Program-made: the position numbers and the translations under genes
Shown here: positions 12,147-24,889 of the stretch, in pieces
How positions within the stretch are numbered: the first letter of the stretch is position 1
Layout: each line of letters opens with the position of its first letter
The notes under the pieces: model-generated
Database searches by the model: none
Told to the model about the DNA's origin: nothing
What the model saw: the letters and a program-made list of their open reading frames with translations, nothing else
Assembly: GCA_029465975.1 (NCBI GenBank)
Contig: CM055730.1
Location: 14,449,563-14,513,562, forward strand
Origin: Dallia pectoralis
Lineage: Eukaryota; Chordata; Actinopteri; Esociformes; Umbridae
DNA length: 64,000 bases
Direction of reading: 5' to 3'

Positions 12147-12159
12147 GAACCCCCCAAAA
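12147..12159 (-). other. Polypurine-like tract of copy A
   Basis: Directly before the 3' LTR, the minus strand reads TTTTGGGGGGTTC, a G-run of the kind used to prime plus-strand DNA in LTR elements. Copy B has about 26 extra bases just upstream of this G-run, including a GGCGC/GCGCC inverted pair that copy A lacks. Confidence 0.6.
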
Positions 12160-12361
12160 TATTCTACTACAAACTGCTGCGGGGAGGCGGCAGAGGAGGT
12201 GGGGAGGGAAGGAGGCGAGAAAAAAAAACAAAACAGGTCTAAGGCATGGCCCCTGGTACGGAGACAGAGTCTGGGAAACAGTCCAGGCCATCTGGTGGCG
12301 ACATGTCAGGCAGCTGTACTGGCTGAGAGGGAGCCGAGGCCCGGACGGGCGGATGCAGGTC

Positions 12362-12716
12362 AGGAGGTCTACCCGGCGGGAGCGTGTCTGAGGTCTACCC
12401 GGCGGGAGCGTGTCTGAGGTCTACCCGGCGGGAGCGTGTCTGGAGGTCTACCCGGCGGGAGCGTGTCTGGAGGTCTACCCGGCGGGAGCGTGTCTGGAGG
12501 TCTACCCGGCGGGAGCGTGTCTGGAGGTCTACCCGGCGGGAGCGCGTCTGGAGGTCTACCCGGCGGGAGCGCGTCTGGAGGTCTACCCGGCGGGAGCGCG
12601 TCTGGAGGTCTACCCGGCGGGAGCGCGTCTGGAGGTCTACCCGGCGGGAGCGCGTCTGGAGGTCTACCCGGCGGGAGCGCGTCTGGAGGTCTACCCGGTG
12701 GGAGCGCGTCGGGAGA
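12362..12716. repeat. 27-bp tandem array in copy A
   Basis: About 13 units containing GGTCTACCCGGCGGGAGCG are present. Two units at the low-coordinate end are 26 bp, so the frame is lost there. The neighbouring part (12717-13230) carries further 27-bp type units around GGTGGCCGTGCCGGA. The same array, in frame, ends the copy B protein. Confidence 0.9.
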
Positions 12717-13442
12717 TCGACCAGGCAGAGACGGGTCAGGTGGTCGACCAGGCAGAGGTGGGTCAGAAGGCAGCGCCGGAGGAGACGGGTCTGGCGGCAG
12801 CGCCGGAGGAGACGGGTCAGAAGGCAGCGCCGGAGGAGACGGGTCTGGTGGCAGCGCCGGAGGAGACGGGTCTGGCGGCCGGACAGGAGGGTGCAGGTCT
12901 GGAGGCCGGACAGGCGGGGACGGGTCAGGAGGCAGCGCCGGAGGAGACGGCAGGTGGCGTGCCGGAGGACACGGTTCAGGTGGCCGTGCCGGAGGACACG
13001 GTTCAGGTGGCCGTGCCGGAGGACACGTTCAGGTGGCCGTGCCGGAGGACACGGGTCAGGTGGCCGTGCCGGATGACACGGTTCAGGTGGCCGTGCCGGA
13101 TGACACGGTTCAGGTGGCCGTGCCGGATGACACGGTTCAGGTGGCCGTGCCGGATGACACGGTTCAGGTGGCCGTGCCGGAGGACACGGTTCAGGTGGCC
13201 GTGCCGGAGGACACGGTTCAGGTGACCGGGGAACTGGTTTTGGCCCGGCAACAGTCCTTGGCCCGGGAACTGGCTCGGCCAGGCTGACGGCCTCGGGCAT
13301 AGGACGGGGCTCGAGAACAGGACGGGGCTCGAGGACAGGACGGGGGACCGGACTGGGGTCAGGCAGGGGGACGGGACTGGAGTCAGGCAGGGGAACAGGA
13401 CTGGAGTCAGGCAGGGGGACAGACTCCGACAAGGGGTCTGAA

Positions 13443-13590
13443 GTGAGCTCTGGGGCAGGAGTGAGCTCTGGGGCTGGAGTGAGCTCTGGGGCTGGAGTGA
13501 GCTCTGGGGCTGGAGTGAGCTCTGGGGCTGGAGTGAGCTCTGGGGCTGGAGTGAGCTCTGGGGCTGGAGTGAGCTCTGGGGCTGGAGTGA
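13443..13590. repeat. 18-bp tandem array in copy A
   Basis: Eight units of GAGCTCTGGGGCTGGAGT encode PELTPA-type repeats on the minus strand. Copy B has an 18-bp array at a different place with a different peptide (VPECTS), so the arrays have been exchanged or re-formed between copies. Confidence 0.88.
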
Positions 13591-13647
13591 GCTCGGGAAC
13601 CGGGACAGCCACGGGGACAGACTCTGGGACGAACCCGGGAGCTGGCT

Positions 13648-13900
13648 CAGGCAGGGAAACTGGGACTGGGACAGGCAGGGAAACTGGGACTGGGACAGGC
13701 AGGGAAACTGGGACTGGGACAGGCAGGGAAACTGGGACTGGGACAGGCAGGGAAACTGGGACTGGGACAGGCAGGGAAACTGGGACTGGGACAGGCAGGG
13801 AAACTGGGACTGGGACAGGCAGGGAAACTGGGACTGGGACAGGCAGGGAAACTGGGACTGGGACAGGCAGGGAACCTGGGACTGGCACAGGCAGGGAACC
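13648..13900. repeat. 24-bp tandem array in copy A (Pro/Val)
   Basis: Around ten units of the type GGGAAACTGGGACTGGGACA are present, coding PVSLPVPV on the minus strand. It corresponds to the PVPVSLPE array of copy B but with a Val for Glu difference. Confidence 0.88.
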
Positions 13901-14349
13901 TAGGACTGGCTCAGGCAGGGAACCTGGGACAGGCAAGGACACGGGGACTGGCTCAGGCAAGGACACGGGGACTGGCTCAGGCAAGGACACGGGGACTGGC
14001 TCAGGCAAGGACACGGGGACAGGCTCAGGCTGGGAAACTGGGACAGGCTCAGGCTGGGAAACTGGGACAGGCTCAAGTTCAGGAACAGGGTCAGTGGCAG
14101 CCTCCAGGAGCGTGAGAAGGTGGGGTGCACGGCAGAAAACCGTGGCATCAGGTACTTCAATGCTGGAGGAGGAAGCACTCGCTGGCAAGCTCGCCACGCG
14201 AAGAACCGGCTGAACAGCCCGCTCTCCTCCTCCGAGTCACACCCTGACTCTCCTACCCAGGCCCTATAGTCCCCAAAGACCCCCCGATCCTCCCGCAAAG
14301 CCTCCTCTATAGCCCGAACGGCGGCCATTTTGGGCAGCGGAGCAGAAAC

Positions 14350-14952
14350 CAACCTGGCCTGCGGGGCGGCAGCCATCTTGAGCTGCGGGGCGGCAGCCAT
14401 CTTGAGCTGCGGGGCGGCAGCCATCTTGAGCTGCGGGGCGGCAGCCATCTTGAGCTGCGGGGCGGCAGCCATCTTGAGCTGCGGGGCGGCAGCCATCTTG
14501 AGCTGCGGGGCGGCAGCCATCTTGAGCTGCGGGGCGGCAGCCATCTTGAGCTGCGGGGCGGCAGCCATCTTGAGCTGCGGGGCGGCAGCCATCTTGAGCT
14601 GCGGGGCGGCAGCCATCTTGAGCTGCGGGGCGGCAGCCATCTTGAGCTGCGGGGCGGCAGCCATCTTGAGCTGCGGGGCGGCAGCCATCTTGAGCTGCGG
14701 GGCGGCAGCCATCTTGAGCTGCGGGGCGGCAGCCATCTTGAGCTGCGGGCGGCAGCCATCTTGAGCTGCGGGGCGGCAGCCATCTTGAGCTGCGGAGCGG
14801 CAGCCATCTTGAGCTGCGGAGCGGCAGCCATCTTGAGCTGCGGAGCGGCAGCCATCTTATGCTGCGGGGCGACAGCCATCCTATGCTGCGGGGCGGCAGC
14901 CATCTTATGCTGCGGGGTGGCAGCCATCTTATGCTGCGGGGCGGCAGCCATG
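14350..14952. repeat. 24-bp tandem array in copy A (MAAAPQLK)
   Basis: About 25 units containing AGCTGCGGGGCGGCAGCCAT run with very few differences. One unit near 14748 has lost a G, which breaks the frame of the encoded MAAAPQLK repeat. Minus strand is the coding sense. Confidence 0.9.
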
Positions 14953-15185
14953 GGTGGTGAGGTGGAGGACTGAAACGTGGAGGTTGAGACGGGAATCAGC
15001 TGGAGGGTGAAGGGATCCCACCGGAACTCCCCCTCCAGGTACTCCTCATCCTCGGACTCGTCCTCTGGCTCGGAGTCCTCCGCTTCATAGAGCTCCATGT
15101 AGAGCCCGTGCATGAACCCCTCGTCGGGGTTTTCGAGCCGTAGGCTGGCCCATGATACTGCACCCTGCTGTGTCCTTCCTTTTGG

Positions 15186-15195
15186 GTCGGGCATT
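15186..15195 (-). other. Candidate self-primer binding site, copy A
   Basis: The minus strand reads AATGCCCGAC starting two bases after the 5' LTR end. It is the exact reverse complement of GTCGGGCATT inside the same LTR (minus strand, 15568-15577), near the expected transcript start. It includes the ATG of the internal frame. See the copy B entry for the argument. Confidence 0.65.
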
Positions 15196-15196
15196 C

Positions 15197-15782
15197 TGTA
15201 ATCGTTGGGCTTCCAAGCAATTGGGGACACAAGCGCAGAGGTGCTTTTTGAAGTGGGGTTTATTAAACTCAGGACAGGCAAACAGGCACACACGAGGAGT
15301 CCTTACGACCGGGGAGCTTAAACAATACAAAAGAACAAAACAAACGGTCAAACAGAGGAAGATGCCAGAACAAGATAACAAACTAAACACACAATGAACA
15401 TAAACATCACAGAGAACATGGATAAACAATCAAACTGGGAACATAAAGCAGGTAACTGAACACTACAACCAACAGTAAACATAAAACGTCTACGAAACAC
15501 AGAACCAGCAAACATAAAAGTAACAACAGAACAAGCAACAACGACACAGAGACAACGTACCTTAAACAATGCCCGACACTCACACAGTGACACAGGGGAG
15601 ACTAAATACTAAACATAACGAGGACTAACAAGCAACAGGTGAGTAACATGGCAGGAACAAATGACAAGGGAAGGGCAGGCACCAGGAAGAAACTATAAGA
15701 ACAACCACAAGATGGAGACAGAAACAAGCACACACAAGAACCCAACATATGAACCCACAGAACACACCCGTGAATCATGACA
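15197..15782 (-). repeat. 5' LTR of copy A
   Basis: This LTR is 586 bp, partner of 11561-12146, starting TGTCATGATTCACGGG on the minus strand. It contains the promoter-side TATA-like segment, the self-complementary GTCGGGCATT (15568-15577) and the poly(A) signal near the low-coordinate end. Confidence 0.92.
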
Positions 15783-15787
15783 TAATG

Positions 15788-18076
15788 GGGCTGTATAAAA
15801 AAGAAATGGCTCATAACAAGCACCTGTCGCTTAAACCAGACAGTGTTTAAGGCTTAACCGGAGCCTTCCCACACAAATCCCAAAAAATAATATGTTACCT
15901 GTTACCAACATGCACAACCCTAAAACCTACACACAAAAAATGTATGTCCAATGTCAATTATCCACAGAACTGATAATAAACGTAAAAGTCATATTCTCTG
16001 ATCCTTCATTGCATTGGACATAATCATTTCAATCAGACCATTAATACCCTTCTATCATTAAAGTAGTATTTAGTAGTTATTATTGGACACATTCCCAATG
16101 ATGGCGTCCTAAAAGAAATGCTGTGTAACTACGAATGCTCTTGCTTCCACCGTAACGCAACTCCATCCCATGGAGTCCTGAAGATCATTGGAGATTACAG
16201 TAAGGCTAAGGAAAGGCTATATGAAACCACAGGGTATCGATTTAAAAATCTGTGAAGGCAACAACAAATGTTAAATTACGGTAAAATTCATATGGTTGTT
16301 GTCTAAATCAGTGGACATAGTGTCAATAGATGTGTTCTTGGTTAGTCTTTACCGCACACCACTGCCCTCCTCATTTCAACACTTTCAAATAACATATAAA
16401 CATCGAAATGTTAATGCAGAAATAAGAAATATCTTGTCTAAAAGGCTAATAGCAGCAAAAAGTCATTAAACCCACTAGACAATGCCTAATTCGTCAAAAG
16501 TTACTTCACCCTAATTTATTCCACCTTCATTTACTGTGATATTTAACATTATAAATATATATTATCGTTTTTGCATGTCTATTTCGTAGTTAGATAGTTG
16601 TTACGTTAACATGAACTACAGCTGGTAAAATATTTAAAAAACAATACAATTACTTGTTGAAAATTATTTGTTTTCAGGAAGCTAATAAGCTGCTGGGTAA
16701 TGGCTTTTTCTACACAATTTGAATGGAACTACAAGTTTGATATTTGCCAATAATTATTTCTGCCAATGTTAGTGAGTATACGTACACATCCGGAGGATAG
16801 AGCACAATTTAGTATGTTCAAGATAGGCATACCAAGCACAGGAAGTAGATCCAGAAGATATTTAGTTGAAATAGGGTCAAAAGCTAGTGGGTTTAGAGCT
16901 TATTATTGTTTCAGTGAATGTGTTGAGCGATACAGGATTAAAACGTTCAAGTGTCCCCATTGATTCCACGTCAAGGCTGTTCTATTAATTCCCAGGACGA
17001 CAGAGTTTTTGAAGACTATGTTTGTTTAAGGTGGATTATACATTGCTGACTGAAGACAGGTGGTTGAATTTAGATATATTGTTATCTTTGCATCCATGTT
17101 TAAAATAAATGTTGAATAATTCATCGTAAACAAGTCTTGGTTGTCCCAGAATTTATATCACGCTGTGAAAACATTCTTGTTTCGACAGTAAACATAATAA
17201 ATGGTCTGATAATCCAGGATTATGTGGAAAGACAGGTAGATCCACAAAAATATATTTCATGGTTAAAGACTAAGTCTAAAGACTGATGGAAATGTGATAG
17301 CAATGTGACCCAAAACCCACTTAGTAAATTATTGTTGCAAAGGTCATTTGGACACAGTTATTGGACTTTCCCATTTGAATATTGAAATCACCCAACATTA
17401 GTTTATTATCTGGTTTGATAACAGTTCTGGAAGCTGTACAGTCCAGGGGGTCTGTAAATAGTAGCTATTCAAATGATTGAGTAGCATGTATAGCTTTCCT
17501 GTCAATTTCCTGCAACCTCTCCCTCTCTCACCTTTCTTCATCTCCCAATATTTCTCTTCTCTCTTCACCCTCCATCATTTTCACCCTTCTCTCTTCCCAG
17601 ATTATTTTCCTTTCTTCATCCCTTCCTTCCCCCCCCCTCCCCCTCTTATATCACACCCCTTTCTGTCTTCTCTCTCCCTCCTCTCCAACATTCAGCACTC
17701 TCCATGCTCCCATCTCCACAGACAGAACATTGTTGTCTAGCTATTCATCAAGGGCACTGACCTATGAGTTAATAAATTGCATTCAGGGAAGAAAGTTGGG
17801 GTAGGAGCTGCAGTGGTTAAATTGGTGCCAGAATGATAGCAGGCAGGCAAGCAAAAATGACATAAACAGACAAATACCTGTCAATCAGTTCGTCTTTCTG
17901 GCTGCCTTCCAGCCTTTTTGTGCTTGTATAGTTATGTGTGCATATGTTTGTGTCTGTAGGTCTGTTTTGGCCTGACTTCCAAAGTGCCTTAACTTTCTGT
18001 CTGTCTATATATTTCTTATTATCAGTATACAGTATACTGTATATCTCTCAGTCTGTGGTGGTCTCTCTCGCTCTCT

Positions 18077-18161
<85 letters not shown>

Positions 18162-20415
18162 AGTCTCAGTCTCATTTGTTTACACTGTATGAACTTAATC
18201 TTTCTGTCTGTCAATAAGTGTAAATACTTCTGTCAGGCTTAAAAGCAATTTTGTGTTTTGCAAACTTAGTGTCTAAGCAGAAACTTGAATAGTTTGAGAA
18301 TGCAACTTTATGCAACTTCCAGTGTGTTCATAGGGTACAGCTGTAATACATCTCCTTAAATAAAAATATTTATAGTTATATCTTTACATAATTAATTTTG
18401 GTACTCTGTGTGGCCTTGTCCTGCACTTGACCAGGTTGTAATAGCTTCTGGCTAAATTATAGTTATATAAACTATTTGATAGTTTGTTTACAGTGGGCTA
18501 CAGTATGGGATGTAAATTTAAACCATCTCCTAACTACGCAGATCATTTTTTAAATTGTATTAATTAATTTAAACACAATTTTACCAGGTATGTCAATTGA
18601 ATTTTTTTGGGGCAATTCTGGCAGTCTCTTTACCGATGAACCATCCAAGCGGTCTAGGTGAATAATGTTCTATAACGCACAGATTAATCTCTAGTAGAAC
18701 ATCCTATCATATCATTGAGCGGGCCATTGATTTTGAAAATTGTTGTATTTCTGTGAACACTCAAAAGAAATATGCACGTTGTATTCCAAATGTGACCTTT
18801 ATAGATGAACGGGGTGCTAGAGAGCACAACTGAATAGAGAAACATATTTGAAGGTGATGGGCCTAACCATTATAAATCACATTCCATCCAGTCCTATTAA
18901 TTCCCACCTCTACAGGAGGCGGCCATGCCAGGCTGCTACTGTAACATCCCCTACAGAGGCCCTGTCATGATGGTGGGTTTCTCACAAAACCAAAACAAAT
19001 TTTCCTGCCTAGAGGGTAGCCCCAGCAACACCTCATCTATTAACAGAGGAAATATAAGAAAAAGAAAAGTGAAGGTTGGAAGGAACGAACTAAATAACAA
19101 ACATTTATTTGCTGTCTGGCCTCCATGCTGTTGTCAATTCTCCGGCGTTTTTTGTGATTTATGATCGGCTATGTTGGTCGGTATATGGTATGGAAAGAGG
19201 GTGAGAACGACACGTCGGAGTGAGTTGGATAGGTTGAGGTGTTAGTGTCAAAATATCTCCCCTTGGTTATGTAGAAAAATGTAGAAAATATGAGTTATCG
19301 TCAACATTACAATATGAATGTATTCTAGATAAACATTTCCAGGAATGCCTTAAATCTGAGCAAAAATAGTGAAATAGGAGAAATCTCTCCCGGACATTTC
19401 AGAAAAATCTCCAGAAACCAGTCATAAACACAAGGAAACAGTTGACAATAGCAGAGCAGCCTTCATCAGTAGACGGTTTAATGATAATTTAATAGCTTTG
19501 ACTGATCATCAACGACCTTACTTAAAAATACCAATCTAACATTCCTCACACGTCTATAATGTATGTTGTCTCTTTTAACGCTGAATACAATCCGAAAAAG
19601 GAGACATTCTGCACTTTCCAGTGTACTTTTTAACACTGAAATCCCCCTAATACAATCCAAACATGTGTTCATTTGTAATTCCACTGACCATATTTGTAAA
19701 TCCAATTCAAACCTGACATGAAGAACAAACGTATGAACAAATATGGACGGTAATTACATCCTTATAACATTTTTTGAAGAGACAAAAGACGAACTTGAAG
19801 CAAGCCGTGTTGATCACGGCCTGGTTGGCAGTGACATTTGGACCGAGTTGGTTGTGTTGTGTCTGGAGGTGAGAAGCATGTCTGGGACTGGTGGAGACAC
19901 AATGTATAAGGTATCAATGGCTCCCAGGTATGTGTTCCTCTGGATCATATGACCCTAAACAGCATGATACTACTCAGATGTTTGTCATTCTTTGCCTTCA
20001 AGCCACATAATTGGCTCTACTTAAAAATATGATGTTTAGCGCGTCCAATAAAAATGCATTGTGTAGATCTGGTTGTGTAGATATTCCACAAGAAATACCA
20101 AATAGCCTCAGATAAATTCTGTTGAAATGTTTTTGGGAATTTTCAGAGGCAAGAGAAAATAACTACAATTTATAAAGTCTCCCAGTGACTGTTTTAGGAC
20201 AGATTTTTTTTTAAACTTTTGCCTACCATTTTATTTCCAATTTCTCTATCCCAATTTAAATCGTAGTATGTTTAATCGACTGCATTGCCGAGCCGTTTTG
20301 CTCGTAATGACTCGATTTTCCCAATGAACATGTTTACCCCAGAACACCATCTTTTTTAATATCTAACATTCAATTCAACGCATGTAATAATCTGTCATTG
20401 AGTAATAACTGATTA
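15788..20415. other. Non-coding stretch with a long GT microsatellite
   Basis: No gene recognised. A 65-codon frame at 16766-16963 and a 79-codon frame at 18925-19164 show no family motifs. 17510-17740 is pyrimidine-rich simple sequence. The segment 16950-17470 has the look of an old interspersed repeat, but I could not name a family. Confidence 0.5.
18081..18159. repeat. (GT)n microsatellite, about 39 units
   Basis: An almost perfect GT run is preceded by a short CT run (18062-18080). It is long enough to be length-polymorphic and Z-DNA-prone. Frames through it are artefacts. Confidence 0.97.
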
Positions 20416-20479
20416 CAGATCGTGACATGTCAGGGTATGGGGTAGACAGGAAGGGAAGCGAACAACCAGGGATTATTTT

Positions 20480-20938
20480 ACGGGTTGCCTGCAGGAGAAA
20501 TGGGCAGGAGTAAAGACCTAAGCATCTTTGACAAGGGGCCAAATTGATATGGCCAGACGACTGAGTCGGAGCATCTACGATGAGTGAGCACCTCCAGACA
20601 GTGGTCCAAGGAGGAACAAACCAGAAACTGGCGATCGGGTGTTAGATGCCCGAGGCCCATCGATAAACCCTACCCCGTCTCGTCCACACCGTCAGGACGT
20701 CTACTGTGGCACAGGCCACAGACGTTTTTTTTAATAATGATCACGTAAGGAATGTGTCACGACACACAATGCATGGCACTCTGCTGTGTACAGGGCTGCG
20801 TAGCCGAAGAACAGTCCCATGCGCCCAGGATGAGCCATGTCAACCGTGTAAAGTGCCACCACCGGAGGACCAGCAGCACATTAGACAAGTGGTCACAACG
20901 TTTTGTCTTATCACTGTATATTTGTATATAACATCTCT
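20480..20938 (+). mobile_element. Possible mariner-type relic
   Basis: The right end reads GTGGTCACAACGTTTTG then TTATCACTGTATA, similar to the end of the mariner-like family whose MITE lies at 7838-8190. The interior has CATCTTTGACAAGGGGCC and CCAAGGAGGAACAAACCAG, the type of sequence seen in that transposase family. No left terminus or open frame is visible. Moderate to low certainty. Confidence 0.4.
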
Positions 20939-23546
20939 CTTGTAAAGTAAAAACCAACACTAAATTGTTCTAGGTAGAGTTAAGGTGTATAGTTTATAGA
21001 ATTGAAAAAGAAATTTGAAAAGGAGAAAAGGAGACCTAAAAAGAGAGAGGGAAAAGAAGAGAGGGGGAGAGAGGTACATAATGCGATTATGGAGAAGACA
21101 AAGGCCCCCCTGTCTAGACCATGACAGCACCCTCTATATTTGGCAGCCCCCCCCCCAAATCCAATTCCCATCCCAAGATGTCCTGACCCCCAACCCACCA
21201 CCTCAAAACGACAAGGGAATTTCCCATAACCCATCATCCATTTATCTCTCCATTCATCTCTCTTTTCCAACAAATGAAAATCATAACACCCAACAGAACA
21301 ACAAACAACTGTCTCGCTTTTCCACCTCCGCCACAAACTCAACAATCTTTTCATCTGGTCTACCAAGTCCTGAGGGGAAAAAGACACATCTGAATCCTGA
21401 AAAGAATGCAATGAGAAGGTTCAATGCGGTCTTGTAGTCAACCCGCTTGCCAGAGAATTTCTCAATTGAGGCTGAGTTGAGACGTCCACTCCTAACCTAG
21501 GTATTTGGTGTCACAGACAAGGAGGGTTTGCATTGCATTTGATTATACAGACACTTGGAGACAACCGGCCAACTCACAATAGAATTACAGCTGAAGGACT
21601 CACTTAAAGAGATGTACATACCTGAGATAAACAAGCGTAGAGACGCTGACGATGTACCTAAACATTCTGGGTCTGGCCCAGAGGCAATAACTAGAGTCGG
21701 TACTCTCCCTTCCAATGGATTTCCCCTTCCATCAGTTCATAAATAAATTGCGAATGAAATGTAAGTCCTCCCCACAGAGATTCAAACCCCAAACCACAAG
21801 CATACTACCATCAAACTGTATCACAAGCCAAGTTCTCGCATTTCAACATTTGCTTGGGACAGAGGAGCTGCATCAACTAACATGAATCAGTGTAGCTTCG
21901 AAGCTGTTGTTTTACTCTTCATTAAAATCTACCGGGACTTTCTCATGTATTCCTGGTTCTACATTGTGCATCATTGACAAGCCAGAGGCTAGAACTTAGT
22001 ACTGGAGAAAAAAAGAGTGATTTGAAAATAAGTGATATCTATCCCAGTCATGAGACAAAGCCCCTAGGGAAACAGCTGTCACACAAAGGTGTTGGGACTC
22101 ACCTCAGAACACACCAGTCCACAGCTATTTCCACCCGGAGCGTTTAGGAATAACATGGCCTAATTCAATAACATGTAATAACACCTGTTCTCGCTCTTAT
22201 ACCAGTTTACACTCTGTCAGACAGAGTGTCTCCGTGACACCTGACAAATGAGCGACGGTCTCGATTTACATGCGGCAGTCATTACTCCGCCATTTTACAC
22301 TAACTTTGTTTCACCCTTTGCCCTCGATCCCAGAACTACGGTAAAAAGTATCAATACTTCAAAAGTGTCTTGTAGGTTTTTTTTACTCGTCTCCGGTGGC
22401 CAAACAGGGCCGCTGTGAAGTGCCGTTGGTGTGAAAATAAAGGCATCAGCGTTTGTACAGTTCTTACTCACTTCGGTATGTATTGCAGATGTTGCTTGAC
22501 ATTTTGTTTTCCGAAACCATTCACTTTAGCCGATCATAAGCCTCTTGTTAACAATAGGGGATGTGTTCGCTATGAGCGTACAGGTTATCGCCAAAACCAC
22601 AGAAATACCAACGTTTTATCTTAATAGGCTGTTGGACCAAGACCAGCGGCCGTAACAGCCTCAATGCATCAGAGAAAAGATAATAGATGTGTGCCCTAAG
22701 CGCTTCGGAGAGACGGGACACCATTCTTTCATGATGAATTCCATCCGTGGGTGTTTTGTCGCTTCAGACCCTGCTCAAGAATAAGAGCTTGTATCGCGAA
22801 ACATCATGAAGTTCAGCAATATTAGTCAACCAAGCTCATGCCAACCAGCTCCTGCCGACCACTCGCCACTCTTTCAGTCATTGAAATCGCCCCTTCAAAA
22901 ATAATTGCAGACCGGACTGGACAATATTTTGAATACACGAACCTAAGATATGTTAATTACACAAGCTTTCCAAATACTGTGAATCACTCAAGTGTTTCCT
23001 TTACTTAGGCCCCATTTAATCGTACATGATTGACACTTGCGCTTGAGTTTTTATGTTTCATCATTATGTTTAAAACTACTGTAAAACACATTTTTGGGTT
23101 TATTTAAAATATGTTTCACATAAGTAAACGTCAAAACAGCTTTTCAATTCCAATGTTTTATGGCAAATAATACAGTGAAATTATTCTGTGAAATTATTCT
23201 GTGAAATTATTCTGTGAAATCATTCCACTGTTACTAAATATACATAATGGTAATTTATTTGAAATACTGCAAACATTCGTAAACATCCTATGCCTAAGGT
23301 TAAACACTCACATTATTTAGCAAAAAACAATCAATAAACATTTTTTTTCTTAGATACGCATGACAGAACAGCAGTACATATTTTGTTCATGCTATCTGTG
23401 CATTTTCCATTAAAAACAATAACATCAGCAGCAAGTGGACTGTTAAGATATTGTGAATGAATATACCAACTTAAAACCATAAATTACAGACTCAGATACC
23501 AGATATAAATTGGTTTTAAGGAGACAAGGTGATAGGAAGCAAGGAT

Positions 23547-23993
23547 TCAGGTGAGAAAAGGCCAAAGTCTAACATTCTCTAATGTTCCCTGAAGATGCCA
23601 GGAAATGAAGTTTGTCATCTGGATGGCTGCTAAGTTACCGCTCATTGGGTAACGACAATACTTAGCGTTTGCCAAGGACGTGTAGTCACCTATATATCTG
23701 CCATTCAATCCCCACTGTCTCTTCCTTGTGAATTCAGACAATGGTGGTACATCGATGTGCACTAGTCTAGAGTTTATCTGGAACCACACGTGCTGTGTTC
23801 CAGGGCTAAAATCCAAGATCCGGGTGAAACCAACACCAACGTGGACGGGAGCATTGTAAGGGTGTGTATGTCGCTGGGATGGATTGTTGGTCGTCTCCGT
23901 GTAAACCCATCTGTCTATCCGCACACATTGACACATGCAGACAACACACACTTCGTCCGATATACCGGCCCTGTTTGTTCTTGCCATCGACAT
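23547..23993 (-). other. Unrecognised 148-codon open frame
   Basis: This is the longest non-repetitive open frame in the window outside mobile elements. Its composition is protein-like (few low-complexity runs, several Trp and Cys), but it matches no domain I can name, has no visible splice or promoter context, and ends in ordinary AT-rich DNA. An open frame this long can occur by chance in 64 kb read in six frames. I would not annotate it as a gene without transcript evidence. Confidence 0.12.
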
Positions 23994-24889
23994 CCAAATC
24001 TTAGCATCTTGTGATTAACCATCATATTTTGACATCTTTAAAAGGCTGGTCCTTTGAGACCCAGTTACAGGAGAAATTCAACAAGAAGTTAGGCTATAAA
24101 CAACCGTGTTAACCATCTCATTAGATTCCTCTCTGATGTTGACAGGGATGCTTTAGAACAGACTAGCTGGCACAGATTTTGGTTTCCTTCTTGACGAAGA
24201 AAGACGCAGGCCAGACACAGGAGAGGGGAAGAGATGAAAAGCATTATGGGAGAGAATAAACAGTCTGACAAGTGTTGAGTCGAATAAAACCTCCCAATGT
24301 TCTTTTACTCGCTCATTTCGAACTTCTCACATTCTCATTCACACATTGTTCCTGTAGGTGTGAGTAAAAACAATTACTTTGTGCATTGTGGAAAATTATC
24401 ACACTATGATCTTGCAATCGGAACGGTCCATTGAATATACTAGATAGGCATGAAATACTCTGTCATGAACCCAGTTGAAAATAAAAACGGATTTCACTAA
24501 TGTTGTACAGTCTGACTGGTTGTAGAAAAGATATCTTTCGAATTAAACACATATTTGGACATTTCTAAGCAACGCCCTAATGCTCCAACTGCCTGAGCTG
24601 CACTGTTTGGCACAGTCAGACATACTAATACTTGTATTAATACTGTCACTGAAACATAGTGGGCACCCGTGTAGACTGCACAACAACACACATTCCACAG
24701 AAACATATTGGCACACACGTCAACATGATCCATAACACAGCACCAGCCTGAGTGCTCTATCAGACAGTCCTGCTAAATGCTCTCATGCATCGCCACAGTG
24801 TCAAAATCTGCCTCCGTCTCCACACACCTGCCTAATGACGGAGCCTCCAATCGTGAACATTCAAACCCCCGTCAGAAAACATCTGTTCT

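Larger units (their letters stand above)
12239..15194 (-). pseudogene. Copy A internal ORF, frameshifted relative of the copy B protein
   Basis: An ATG at 15194 (minus) opens an acidic N-terminus matching copy B: SWASLRLENPDEGFMHGLY, then an EDSEPEDESEDEEYLEG stretch. A 24-bp array encoding MAAAPQLK/MAAAPQHK follows (about 14350-14950). A G missing near 14748 shifts the frame. A second island (EALREDRGVFGDY, EEESGLFSRFF, LMPR; about 14140-14335) follows. One base missing near 14135 shifts it again. Proline/valine arrays with units of 24 and 18 bp come next (PVPVSLPV-type, PELTPA-type). A further shift occurs in the 27-bp arrays, whose first units are 26 bp. The end aligns with the copy B stop at 12239-12241. 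Function unknown; this copy is dead. Confidence 0.85.
11561..15782 (-). mobile_element. LTR retrotransposon, copy A (non-autonomous, minus strand)
   Basis: Two direct repeats of 586 bp (11561-12146 and 15197-15782) flank a 3.05-kb interior. The insertion is bordered by TAATG on both sides (11556-11560 and 15783-15787), a perfect 5-bp duplication. Read on the minus strand, the LTR starts TGTCATGATTCACGGG and ends TTACA. The interior starts with a primer-site-like segment, runs through a decayed repetitive reading frame and ends in a G-rich polypurine-like tract. No reverse transcriptase, integrase or protease motif is present, so mobility would need enzymes supplied by another element. It is the same family as copy B at 42771-47154, with different internal arrays. 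Confidence 0.92.

Noticed and set aside
18005..18214. Frames encoding VCVCVC or THTHTH
   Set aside because: Artefacts of the GT microsatellite.
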